From CAKSEI01 sp964403505 (GTDB taxonomy: Bacteria > Bacillota > Clostridia > Oscillospirales > CAG-272), in assembly GCA_964403505.1 (NCBI GenBank), contig CAYOFP010000011.1, positions 1 to 61,059 of the forward strand: DNA of 61,059 nucleotides, in the 5' to 3' direction. A program made the position numbers and the translations under genes. Shown here one piece after another: positions 24,836 through 33,486 of the stretch. The notes beneath the pieces were generated by a model that made no database searches, was not told the origin of the DNA, and saw nothing but the letters and a program-made list of their open reading frames with translations. Within the stretch, counting starts at the first letter, position 1. Each line of letters starts with the position of its first letter.

Positions 24836-27264
24836 TACTCGCCCGTGACTTTTGTGAGCTGCCATATTTTTTCGGCATATTCCGATATCGCACGGTCGGA
24901 AGCAAATATGCCTGCTTTTGCGATATTCACAAGCGACATTTTATTCCACTTTTCTCTGTCGGAATAATCGTCGATCGCACGGTCGTGTGCCTGGCAGTAT
25001 GAGTCGAAATCGGCGAGGCACATATACGGGTCAGCTACTCCGTGTCCTGTCAGCAGATATGTGAACATATCAGTAAACGAGTGGCCGTCAAATCCTGTAT
25101 TGAGCGTATCTACGGCGTGCCGTAATCTCTCGCTTGCATTGTAGTAATCAGCTGAGACATATCCTCTGCGCCAGAGATCGTCCACTTCCTCGGTTTTAAG
25201 GCCGAAGATATAGATATTGTCGTCACCCACAGCCTCGTGAATCTCGACATTCGCTCCGTCGAGCGTGCCGACGGTCAGCGCACCGTTTATCATGAATTTC
25301 ATGTTTCCGGTGCCGCTTGCTTCCTTTCCTGCGAGAGATATCTGCTCGCTGATGTCGGCGGCAGGGATCAGTATTTCGGCCATTGAGACGTTGTAGTCCT
25401 CCATGAATACTACACGGAGCTTTTCACGCATACGGGGATTCTTTTCGATATCCGCAGAGATAAAGCTGATCAGCTTTATTATTTCCTTTGCCATATAGTA
25501 TCCCGGAGCGGCTTTAGCGCCGAATATATAGGTCTGCGGCGTGATATCAAGGTCGGGATTCTCCTTTAGCGCTGTGTAAAGAGATATGATCTGTAACGCG
25601 TTGAGTAACTGCCTCTTGTATTCATGCAGACGCTTTGTCTGCACATCGAAAACCGAGCTCGGGTCGAGCGTTATGCCCGTTTTGTCGAGGACATATGAGG
25701 CAAAGCGCTCTTTATTCGTTTTCTTTATGAGCTCGAGCTGTTCGAGCACGGAGGCATCGTCTATAAATTTAGCAAAATCCGTAAGCTTGGATGCGTTCTT
25801 TCTGTACTCGGGCCCGATCGTCTCGTCGAGCAGGGAAGCGAGCGTGGGGTTTGCATAGCAGAGCCAGCGTCTGTGCGCAATACCGTTTGTGATATTCGTG
25901 AATTTATACGGCTCTTTGACATAGTAGTCATGGAATACCGTCTTTGTCAGAATATCCGAATGAAGCTTTGATACGCCGTTTACTCTATATGAACCAACAA
26001 CAGAGAGATTTGCCATCCGTATCTGATTGTTGCATACGATCGACATGCGTGATATCCTGTCCCAATCGCCGGGATAGAGGTTCCAGAGGTCTGCCGAGAG
26101 CCTGCGGTTTATCTCGCATACGATCTGATAGATTCTCGGTAACTTCAGCCTGAAAAGGTCTTCATTCCATACCTCGAGTGCCTCGGGCATGACCGTGTGG
26201 TTGGTGTATGAGAAAACGCCGGTACAGACGCTCCATGCATCCTCCCATGAATAGGAATAGGTGTCGAGCAGTATTCTCATAAGCTCGGGGATGCAAAGTG
26301 CAGGGTGCGTGTCGTTCAGGTGAATGGATACCTTGTCAGCGAAGTTCGAGAGCGTGCCGTTTCCTGCTAAATGGTCTGCTATTATGCTTTGGAGCGCCGC
26401 AGAGCAGAGGAAGTATTGCTGTGAAAGGCGCAGCAGCTTTCCCTCTGTGTGATTATCCGAGGGATAAAGCACCTTTGAGATAGTCTCGGCGTTTATATTC
26501 TCCTCGACCGCACGCAGGTATTGCCCCTGCGTGAAAGCCGCCATATTAAAGCTCTTTACATCCTTTGCTTTCCATAAGCGCAGGATGTTGACGGCATGAG
26601 AGTCTCCGCCTGTTATCATCATGTCGTAGGGAACTGCCTGGACCTCGTCATAGTCTATGTGAGAGACGGTGCAGTGACCCTCATCCCAGGATTCGCTGAT
26701 ATGGCCGCCGAAACGGATGTTGACGGATTTGTCGGTTCTCGGTACGAGCCACACATCTCCCTCAGGCATCCAGATATCGGGCAGCTCCACCTGCATGCCG
26801 TCGATGATCTTTTGCTTGAAAAGACCGTATTCATAGCAGATCGAGTGACCCATCGCCGGATAGTCGAGGGTGGTCAGTGCGTCCATATAGCAGGCGGCGA
26901 GCCTGCCGAGACCCCCGTTGCCGAGACCCGGGTCGGGCTCGTGCTCATAGACCGAGTCGATGTCAAATCCCATGTCAGAAAGACAAGAGCGTACCTCGCT
27001 CTCTATGCCGAGGTTGTTTAAATTGTTTTTCAGACTCCGTCCGACCAAAAATTCCATGCACATATAGTAGACACGCTTTGCATTGGTCTTTTTTCTGTCC
27101 TCGTGAAAGACTGCCCGTTTTTTAATGAGCAGATCTTTTACGGTGAGTATGACCGATTTGTATACTTGCTCCTCAGTTGCCTCCTTCGGAGATACTCCGT
27201 AATATCCCGATAGCTTTGAGATAAATGCTTCTTTGAATTGTGCCTTTGTCATTTCCTTTGCCAT
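24835..27264 (-). CDS. glgP: Glycogen/starch/alpha-glucan phosphorylase
   Basis: An 809-residue GT35 enzyme. The N-terminal domain has EFLVGRSLKNNL and PGLGNGGLGRLAACYMD. The PLP-binding lysine is in EASGTGNMKFMINGALTVGTLDGANVEI (quoted in two parts: EASGTGNMKF and the following NGALTVGT) near residue 665. It cleaves alpha-1,4-glucan with phosphate to glucose-1-phosphate. It is encoded 9 bases downstream of glgA and overlaps the GH13 gene by one base. The start is taken at MAKEM; a second ATG four codons in is also plausible since AAAGGA precedes it. Confidence 0.96.
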   Translation of the reverse strand: MAKEMTKAQFKEAFISKLSGYYGVSPKEATEEQVYKSVILTVKDLLIKKRAVFHEDRKKTNAKRVYYMCMEFLVGRSLKNNLNNLGIESEVRSCLSDMGFDIDSVYEHEPDPGLGNGGLGRLAACYMDALTTLDYPAMGHSICYEYGLFKQKIIDGMQVELPDIWMPEGDVWLVPRTDKSVNIRFGGHISESWDEGHCTVSHIDYDEVQAVPYDMMITGGDSHAVNILRLWKAKDVKSFNMAAFTQGQYLRAVEENINAETISKVLYPSDNHTEGKLLRLSQQYFLCSAALQSIIADHLAGNGTLSNFADKVSIHLNDTHPALCIPELMRILLDTYSYSWEDAWSVCTGVFSYTNHTVMPEALEVWNEDLFRLKLPRIYQIVCEINRRLSADLWNLYPGDWDRISRMSIVCNNQIRMANLSVVGSYRVNGVSKLHSDILTKTVFHDYYVKEPYKFTNITNGIAHRRWLCYANPTLASLLDETIGPEYRKNASKLTDFAKFIDDASVLEQLELIKKTNKERFASYVLDKTGITLDPSSVFDVQTKRLHEYKRQLLNALQIISLYTALKENPDLDITPQTYIFGAKAAPGYYMAKEIIKLISFISADIEKNPRMREKLRVVFMEDYNVSMAEILIPAADISEQISLAGKEASGTGNMKFMINGALTVGTLDGANVEIHEAVGDDNIYIFGLKTEEVDDLWRRGYVSADYYNASERLRHAVDTLNTGFDGHSFTDMFTYLLTGHGVADPYMCLADFDSYCQAHDRAIDDYSDREKWNKMSLVNIAKAGIFASDRAISEYAEKIWQLTKVTGE

Positions 27265-27273
27265 GTGTTCACC

Positions 27274-28695
27274 TTACAGTTGTTCGTATATTTTAATATA
27301 TTCAGCGGAAGATGCCTTCCACGAAAAATCAATTCTCATAATCCGCCGCACAAATTCCTGCCAGAATTCTTTGTCACGGTAGTAACCGAGCGCACGGCGC
27401 ACGGTAAACATCATATCGTGGGCGTTGTAGTCAGCGAATGTAAAGCCGTTGCCCTCGCCGGTATATTCGTTGTAGCTTTTGATACTGTCAAAAAGACCGC
27501 CGGCTTCCCGTACTACGGGTACAGTGCCATAAGCGGATGCGATCATTTGTGCAAGACCGCACGGCTCGCTCTTTGAGGGCATGAGAAAAATATCAGAGCC
27601 GGCATAGATCTGCTTTGAGAGGTCCTTGTCGTATTTTATGATGGAACGTACCTTGTCGTGACGGCGTGCCTCGAGATCACGGAAAAACGCTTCGTAATCC
27701 GAGTCGCCCGTGCCGAGAAGGATGAACTGCACATCATCGTCCAGTATCTCGTCGATGACTCTGACGACAAGGTCGAGTCCTTTGTGCGATGTCAGCCGTG
27801 TGATCATAGCGATGACTGGCGTCTCGGAGGACTCGGGCAGACTGAGGGAGCGCTGGAGCGCTGCCTTGTTTTCCGCTTTGCCTTTTTTTGAGCGGTATGT
27901 GTAGTTTTTGTATATCGACGCATCCTTCGACGGATTATAATATTCGGTGTCGATCCCGTTGAGAACCCCCCTCGTTTTGTATGCCTTGTCACGGATGATC
28001 GGGTCGAGTGAATGGGCGAATTCCGGGTGTGTTATCTCCTCGGCGTACCTCGGACTTACTGTCGATAGGATATCGCAGCATTCTATTGCGCCCTTCATCA
28101 GGTTGACATTCCCGTTCCAGTCAACGATCTTTCTTTCCCACGGGCTCAGCTCAAAGACATCGCCCATGATATCGTCGCCGTAGATTCCCTGATACTCGAT
28201 ATTGTGTATTGTAAACATTGCTTTTATTCGGTTGTATCTCGGGTCGCTGTTATAATGAAGCTTCAGATAGATCACCGAGAGCGCCGCCTGCCAGTCGTGG
28301 GCGTGCAGTATGTCGGGGAAGAAGTCGATTAGCGGCAGTATTTCAAGTGCCGCTTTGCAGAAGAAGGCATACCGTTCGGCGTCGTCATAATTGCCGTAGA
28401 GCATCTGACGCTTGAAATAATATTCGTTGTCGATAAAGTAGAATTTTACAGAGTCGAGCTCGTACATGAATACGCCGCAGTATTGATTGCGCCATGAGAG
28501 GCGGACATAGATATTGCCGAGATATGTCATGTTTGAGCGGTATTCATCCTTTATTGAGGAGTAGAGCGGCATTACGACACGTGCGTAGCAGTCCTGCTTT
28601 ACGAGCGCCTTCGGCAGAGAGCCGATCACGTCTGCGAGTCCGCCGCTCGATGCAAAGGGGAGTGCCTCCGAGGCGACAAATAGAACTTTTTTCAT
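27274..28695 (-). CDS. glgA: Glycogen synthase (ADP-glucose, GT5)
   Basis: A 473-residue GT5 synthase. The N-terminal ADP-glucose site is SSGGLADVIGSLPKAL, where most GlgA proteins read K-x-GGLADV, so the usual Lys is Ser here. HAHDWQAAL lies near residue 140. The C-terminal motif MPSKSEPCGLAQM carries the catalytic glutamate, followed by GTVPVVREAGGL. It elongates alpha-1,4-glucan from ADP-glucose. It starts 2 bases after glgD, whose end supplies the SD GGAAAGA. Confidence 0.95.
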   Translation of the reverse strand: MKKVLFVASEALPFASSGGLADVIGSLPKALVKQDCYARVVMPLYSSIKDEYRSNMTYLGNIYVRLSWRNQYCGVFMYELDSVKFYFIDNEYYFKRQMLYGNYDDAERYAFFCKAALEILPLIDFFPDILHAHDWQAALSVIYLKLHYNSDPRYNRIKAMFTIHNIEYQGIYGDDIMGDVFELSPWERKIVDWNGNVNLMKGAIECCDILSTVSPRYAEEITHPEFAHSLDPIIRDKAYKTRGVLNGIDTEYYNPSKDASIYKNYTYRSKKGKAENKAALQRSLSLPESSETPVIAMITRLTSHKGLDLVVRVIDEILDDDVQFILLGTGDSDYEAFFRDLEARRHDKVRSIIKYDKDLSKQIYAGSDIFLMPSKSEPCGLAQMIASAYGTVPVVREAGGLFDSIKSYNEYTGEGNGFTFADYNAHDMMFTVRRALGYYRDKEFWQEFVRRIMRIDFSWKASSAEYIKIYEQL

Positions 28696-28697
28696 TT

Positions 28698-29831
28698 TTA
28701 GATCATCTTTCCTTTTTCAATATAGAAGGGCATTGTCTCGTGTCCTGAGAGTACGCAGGTATCACGTATTGCGACATTCTTGTCTGCGACGACGCAGTTA
28801 AGATATACATTCTGCCCCGTGAATACATCCTGGAAGAGGATGGAGTTTTTGACAACGGAATTTTTTCCCACCTTGACACCGCGGAAGAGGATCGAGTTTT
28901 CGACTAAACCTTCTATGACGCATCCGTCGGCGATCAGCGAGTTTTTCACCTCTGCGCCTGCAATATATTTGGTCGGCGGCGAGTTTCTGACTTTTGTTAA
29001 GATCGGTCTGTTCTTTTGCGCGAAAAGCTCGTCACGGCTCTTCTTATTTGCCGCAAGCTCGAGGTTCAGTGCAAAGTAATCGTTGAAGGAGTCGACGCTT
29101 GCGAAAAAGCCTTTGTGACGGTATACTCTGAATTTGCGTTTACCCACGTTTTCCGCCAAGACATTGCGGGCGAACGATGTGTAGTTGTGTGCGCTTGCAT
29201 CGAGCAGTATCTCCTGCAAAAATGACGAGCTCATTATCATGATGTTCATGGAAACGTCCTGCTCGCCCCGAAGAGACGGGTTGTATAACTCAAGACCCGT
29301 GATGTTTCCTTTTACGTCTGTGTTGTAAACTATCGTAGAGGAGCAGTCATAGGTGTCGGCGTTGACCTTTTTCACGGCGATCGTGATATCTGCACCGTGC
29401 TTTATGTGATCGTCGAGCATTTTGTTTAAGTCGATGTTGCATATTGCATCACAATCGGATAGGATCACATACTCCTCTCTGAATCTGAGGGAATGACCGA
29501 CGCTGAGCAGCGCCTCGAGCCGGGAATTGTAAAGGGTGTTTGATTGATTTGCGTATGCATTGATAAAGGGCGGAAGTATTTTGATACCGCCGCTTCTGCG
29601 TGCGAGATCCCAGTCTTTACCGCTTCCGAGGTGATCCATGAGCGAGTGATAATTGTAGTGCGTTATTACGTTTATATTGGTGATATCGGCATTTACCATA
29701 TTCGATAGAGCAAAGTCGATCAGACGGTATCTGCACGCAAAAGGCACAGACGCCATCGTCCTTTGATGAGTTAATTCAGGTATGTTTCTGTCGTGCAGAT
29801 TTGAAAAGATTATGCCTGCTGCCGTTGCCAT
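28698..29831 (-). CDS. glgD: Glucose-1-phosphate adenylyltransferase regulatory subunit
   Basis: A 377-residue GlgC paralogue. It keeps the nucleotidyltransferase fold and the C-terminal left-handed beta helix (repeats such as NSLIADGCVIEG, NSILFRGVKVG). It lacks the catalytic GGxGxRL loop, reading AAGIIFSNLHDR instead, which is the hallmark of GlgD in Firmicutes. It is expected to form a heterotetramer with GlgC and raise its activity. SD AAGGAGG lies at the end of glgC, and the ATG is one base beyond the glgC stop. Confidence 0.94.
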   Translation of the reverse strand: MATAAGIIFSNLHDRNIPELTHQRTMASVPFACRYRLIDFALSNMVNADITNINVITHYNYHSLMDHLGSGKDWDLARRSGGIKILPPFINAYANQSNTLYNSRLEALLSVGHSLRFREEYVILSDCDAICNIDLNKMLDDHIKHGADITIAVKKVNADTYDCSSTIVYNTDVKGNITGLELYNPSLRGEQDVSMNIMIMSSSFLQEILLDASAHNYTSFARNVLAENVGKRKFRVYRHKGFFASVDSFNDYFALNLELAANKKSRDELFAQKNRPILTKVRNSPPTKYIAGAEVKNSLIADGCVIEGLVENSILFRGVKVGKNSVVKNSILFQDVFTGQNVYLNCVVADKNVAIRDTCVLSGHETMPFYIEKGKMI

Positions 29832-29832
29832 A

Positions 29833-31038
29833 TCACTTGCCCTCCTTGCCGTCTGCGTTCAGTGCGTTTACCATGCTGCCGGCTGTTATAACGCTCTTGC
29901 TTTTGATCACGAGGTCGCTTCCTATGACGGTGATGTCCTCGCCGCCTTTTTCAGAGCCGATCTTGCATCCGTTTTTTATGACCGTGTCGGAATCTATTAT
30001 GGAATAGCTCACCGTGGAGTTTTTCGAAACCGTCACATTCGGGAATATGACAGAGTCCCGTATTACAGCGCCCGCCTCAACCTTTATGCCGCTGAAAAGC
30101 ACCGAGTTTTCGACCGTTCCGTGGATCTCGCATCCTTCGGAGATGATCGAGTTTGTTATTCGTGCGTTTTCGCCGATGAATTGAGGAGCTAAAGCATTGT
30201 TACGGAAGAAGATGCGCCATGAGCGGTCCGTGATATCAAAGTTCGGTTTTTCGCCGAGCAGATCCATATTTGCTTCCCACAGACTGTTTATTGTTCCGAC
30301 GTCCTTCCAATAACCGTCAAAGGGATATGCGTACATCTTCTCGTCTGCTGCGAGCATGGCAGGGATGATGTCCTTGCCGAAATCGTTGCTCGAGTCTTTG
30401 TTATTTTCATCATCGATCAGATATTTTCGTAATACGTCCGCAGAGAAAATGTAGATACCCATAGAAGCGCTCGTGCTTGTCGGATTTGCCGGCTTTTCTT
30501 CAAACTTGAATATCTTTCCGTTCTTTTCTGCGCTCATAATGCCGAAACGTGAGGCCTCCTCGATCGGAACGTCGATGACGGCGATGGTACAGCTTGCCTT
30601 TTTCGCTTTGTGATATTCGAGCATTTTGGAGTAGTCCATTTTGTAGATATGGTCGCCCGAGAGTATAATGACATATTTCGGGTCGTAGCGGTCGATAAAG
30701 CGCAGATTCTGGTAGATTGCGTTTGCGGTACCCTTGTACCAGTCGGCGCCCTCCTTTGCCTGATACGGCGGCAAAACGGTCACGCCGCCGTTGACCCTGT
30801 CCATATCCCATGCCTCGCCGTTTCCGATGTATTCGTTCAGCACGAGGGGCTGATACTGCGTCAGTACACCGACGGTATCAATGCCAGAATTAATACAGTT
30901 TGATAACGGGAAATCGATGATTCTGTACTTGCCGCCGAATGGGACGGCAGGCTTTGCCGTTTTTTCGGTGAGCGCATAAAGGCGGCTGCCTTGTCCGCCG
31001 GCCAGCAGCATCGCTACGCATTCTTTTTTCTTGTACAT
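29833..31038 (-). CDS. glgC: Glucose-1-phosphate adenylyltransferase catalytic subunit
   Basis: A 401-residue enzyme. The catalytic loop LAGGQGSRLYALTEKTAKPAVPF is complete (first part LAGGQGSRL, then TAKPAVPFGGKYRIIDF). SGDHIYKMDY carries the metal-binding aspartate near 132, and FEEKP near 180 binds glucose-1-phosphate. The C-terminal beta helix is present. It makes ADP-glucose from ATP and glucose-1-phosphate, the committed step. The ATG overlaps the glgB stop by one base (TAATG). Confidence 0.96.
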   Translation of the reverse strand: MYKKKECVAMLLAGGQGSRLYALTEKTAKPAVPFGGKYRIIDFPLSNCINSGIDTVGVLTQYQPLVLNEYIGNGEAWDMDRVNGGVTVLPPYQAKEGADWYKGTANAIYQNLRFIDRYDPKYVIILSGDHIYKMDYSKMLEYHKAKKASCTIAVIDVPIEEASRFGIMSAEKNGKIFKFEEKPANPTSTSASMGIYIFSADVLRKYLIDDENNKDSSNDFGKDIIPAMLAADEKMYAYPFDGYWKDVGTINSLWEANMDLLGEKPNFDITDRSWRIFFRNNALAPQFIGENARITNSIISEGCEIHGTVENSVLFSGIKVEAGAVIRDSVIFPNVTVSKNSTVSYSIIDSDTVIKNGCKIGSEKGGEDITVIGSDLVIKSKSVITAGSMVNALNADGKEGK

Positions 31039-32939
31039 TAGTGTTCCTTTCCTGATGTCTTTTTTTGTAGTGGTTTTAATATGACCGCGCTGAGCGGCTT
31101 TAAGTCGATCTTTATATTGCCTTTTTGATTTTTATATATCCTGTTTTCCGTTTCATCACCGCCGAAGCGTGTTTCCTCAGTCGAGAATACCGCTTTGCAG
31201 TCGCCCCCTGTGTGTATGGGGTAACCGGGATGAGCGCTGTTTGCGAAATTGACGATAACGATAAGCTCACTTCCGTCAAGCGCCTTTCTTTTATATGAGA
31301 TGACATTTGCATCCTTATCCTCGGCGTTTATCCATGAGAAACCGCTCCACGAGAAGTCGATTTCCCATAACGGAGGATTTTCGATATAGAAGTGATTTAA
31401 CTCTGCAACGAAGTATTGTAATAAGTCGTGATTATCAAAATCCGTCATAAACCACTCGAGTTCGTTTTCGTAGTCCCACTCACGGAACTGACCGTATTCG
31501 CATCCCATAAAGAGTAACTTCTTTCCGGGTGTGGTCATCATGTAAGTCAGAAATGAGCGCATTGCAGGGAATTTATCTTCATACGGGACGTTCATTTTAT
31601 CGATCAGTGACTTTTTTCCGTGTACCACCTCGTCATGCGAGATGGGGAGGATAAAGTTTTCGCTGAAAGCGTATACAAGGGGGAAGGTGAGCTTGCCGTG
31701 GTTTCCGCTTCTGAAATACGGATCGGTAGAGATATAGTCGAACATATCGTTTGCCCAGCCCATGTTCCATTTGAAATTAAATCCGAGACCGCCGACTGCG
31801 ACGGGCGCCGTCACCATGGGATATGCCGTGGATTCCTCAGCGATCATCATGATATCGGGAAATTCAGAGAAAACGGCGGTATTCAGCTTTTTGAAAAAAG
31901 CGATCGCCTCGAGGTTGTAGTTGCCTCCGTAGGAGTTCGGCGTCCATTCGCCGTCACGTCTGTCATAGTCGAGATAAAGCATGGAGGCGACAGCGTCGGT
32001 GCGCAGTCCGTCGATATGATATTCTGAGAGCCAGAATACCGCATTCGATATAAGGAAGGATTGAACCTCGTTTCTTCCCACGTCGAAACAGCGTGTGCCC
32101 CATGATTTGTGCTCCATCCTGTTCGGGTCCTGGTATTCGTAGAGCGGTGCGCCGTCAAACTCGTATAAGCCATGCTCGTCCTTCGGGAAATGCGCCGGAA
32201 CCCAGTCGAGGATCACGCCGATACCTGCACGGTGCAGAGTATCTATGAGATACTTAAAATCGTTTGGGTTGCCGAAGCGGGAGGAGGGCGCAAAATAGGA
32301 GCACACCTGATATCCCCATGAGCCGTCAAACGGGTGCTCGGCGACGGGCAGAAACTCGATGTGAGTATATCCCATTTTCTTTAAGTAGGGGACTAACAGA
32401 TGCGCTATTTCACGGTAATTCAGGTATGCGTCGCCTGCGGTGTTGCTTTTTCCGTCACGTGTCCGCCAGGAGCCTAAGTGCATTTCGTATATATTGACAG
32501 GTGCGCTGAAAATGCCCTTTTCATCGTCGTGCAAAAAGGTCTTTCTGTGCTCGAGCCACGCTTCGTCTGCCCATACGTAAACATCGGGCTCCGGGATGAT
32601 GGATGCTGTGTGGGCGAGCGTCTCGCCGAAAAAGGCGTACGGGTCGGCTTTGTAGTGAGATACGCCGTCTCGTGTTACGATGAACTTGTATTTGCAGTCA
32701 TGCGGGACAGCGCTCTCGTCTACGTATGCCTCCCAAATGCCCATATCGGTTATTCTTTTAAACGGGTGCGATTCAGCGTCCCATCCGTTGAAATCGCCGA
32801 CAAGGGATATCTCGTCGGCGCCGGGCGCCCACACGCGAAAGATGATGCGTCCGTTTTCGCGGTGCGCTCCCATGTATTCATATGAATGATAATTCGTGCC
32901 CTGGTGAAATAAATAAGCGGCGAGGTTGTTTTCCTGCAT
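31038..32939 (-). CDS. glgB: 1,4-alpha-glucan branching enzyme (GH13)
   Basis: A 633-residue enzyme. A CBM48 domain (FRVWAPGADEISLVGDFNGWD) precedes the GH13 barrel. The barrel has DWVPAHFPKDEHGL (I), GLRTDAVASMLYLDY with the Asp nucleophile (II), AEEST with the Glu (III) and ISHDEVVHGKKS (IV). It moves oligoglucan chains to form alpha-1,6 branches. The ATG at 32939 follows TTGGAG by 7 bases; the longer frame begins with the SD itself. It is the first gene of the operon glgB-C-D-A-P-GH13, with joints between the genes of -1 to 9 bases. Confidence 0.95.
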   Translation of the reverse strand: MQENNLAAYLFHQGTNYHSYEYMGAHRENGRIIFRVWAPGADEISLVGDFNGWDAESHPFKRITDMGIWEAYVDESAVPHDCKYKFIVTRDGVSHYKADPYAFFGETLAHTASIIPEPDVYVWADEAWLEHRKTFLHDDEKGIFSAPVNIYEMHLGSWRTRDGKSNTAGDAYLNYREIAHLLVPYLKKMGYTHIEFLPVAEHPFDGSWGYQVCSYFAPSSRFGNPNDFKYLIDTLHRAGIGVILDWVPAHFPKDEHGLYEFDGAPLYEYQDPNRMEHKSWGTRCFDVGRNEVQSFLISNAVFWLSEYHIDGLRTDAVASMLYLDYDRRDGEWTPNSYGGNYNLEAIAFFKKLNTAVFSEFPDIMMIAEESTAYPMVTAPVAVGGLGFNFKWNMGWANDMFDYISTDPYFRSGNHGKLTFPLVYAFSENFILPISHDEVVHGKKSLIDKMNVPYEDKFPAMRSFLTYMMTTPGKKLLFMGCEYGQFREWDYENELEWFMTDFDNHDLLQYFVAELNHFYIENPPLWEIDFSWSGFSWINAEDKDANVISYKRKALDGSELIVIVNFANSAHPGYPIHTGGDCKAVFSTEETRFGGDETENRIYKNQKGNIKIDLKPLSAVILKPLQKKTSGKEH

Positions 32940-32979
32940 TTTAGACTCCAAAAGATATAAATTACAGATTTATATTAAT

Positions 32980-33008
32980 ATTATAAACTATTTATGTTTA
33001 AAAATCAA
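32980..33008 (-). promoter_or_regulatory. Promoter of the glycogen operon
   Basis: On the minus strand TTGATT (33008-33003), 17 bases, TATAAT (32985-32980). There is no hairpin between spoIIID and this promoter, so spoIIID transcripts can also run into glgB. Confidence 0.75.
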
Positions 33009-33032
33009 TATAAGTATGGGCATTAAAATGGT

Positions 33033-33311
33033 CTAAAATTCTGAATCGCGCTTTTTTATGGTAAGATATTTTTCCTTTGTTGCCTGACCGCCGCGCAGAT
33101 GCCGTTCCGCTTTGTTTTTTTCGAGAATCGCTCGGACGTCGTTCGCAAGCGCAGGGGATATCTCGCGCAGGCGGTGTGTCACATCTTTGTGTACGGTCGA
33201 TTTGCTTATTCCGAATTTTTCTGCGGCATACCGCACGGTCGCCTCTTTGTTACATATGTATTCGCCGAGCATGATAGCACGTCTGTCTATCTCGTCATAA
33301 AATTGTGACAC
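33033..33311 (-). CDS. spoIIID: Stage III sporulation transcriptional regulator SpoIIID
   Basis: A 92-residue DNA-binding protein of family length. The helix-turn-helix is VRYAAEKFGISKSTVHKDV (residues 27-45), followed by THRLREISP and a basic C-terminal tail (GGQATKEKYL) typical of SpoIIID. It acts in the mother cell on sigma-E and later genes. The start is a GTG at 33311 with AAAGGA 10 bases ahead. A CATACAT stretch about 40 bases upstream resembles a sigma-E -10 box, but a matching -35 at normal spacing is not clear. It lies in the same direction as the glycogen operon, with 93 bases between. Confidence 0.95.
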   Translation of the reverse strand: MSQFYDEIDRRAIMLGEYICNKEATVRYAAEKFGISKSTVHKDVTHRLREISPALANDVRAILEKNKAERHLRGGQATKEKYLTIKKRDSEF

Positions 33312-33425
33312 GGTATCACGGTCCTTTCGCCTTTCTTCTGCTTATATATATGTATGCTTTTTCTATGTAATTACAATATCTTGTGTTTTTTATGAGATTT
33401 TTGTCTGTTTTTTTCGTTAATTCTA

Positions 33426-33454
33426 TTGACATTTGTTTCGCATTACTATAAAAT
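33426..33454 (+). promoter_or_regulatory. Promoter of the DUF4832 pair and GH109-like gene
   Basis: TTGACA, 17 bases, TAAAAT, 32 bases ahead of the ATG at 33487 (SD CGGAGG). An alternative TATAAA two bases upstream gives a 15-base spacer. Confidence 0.7.
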
Positions 33455-33486
33455 TATAGCGACTGACGAATCAGCGGAGGTTTCTC

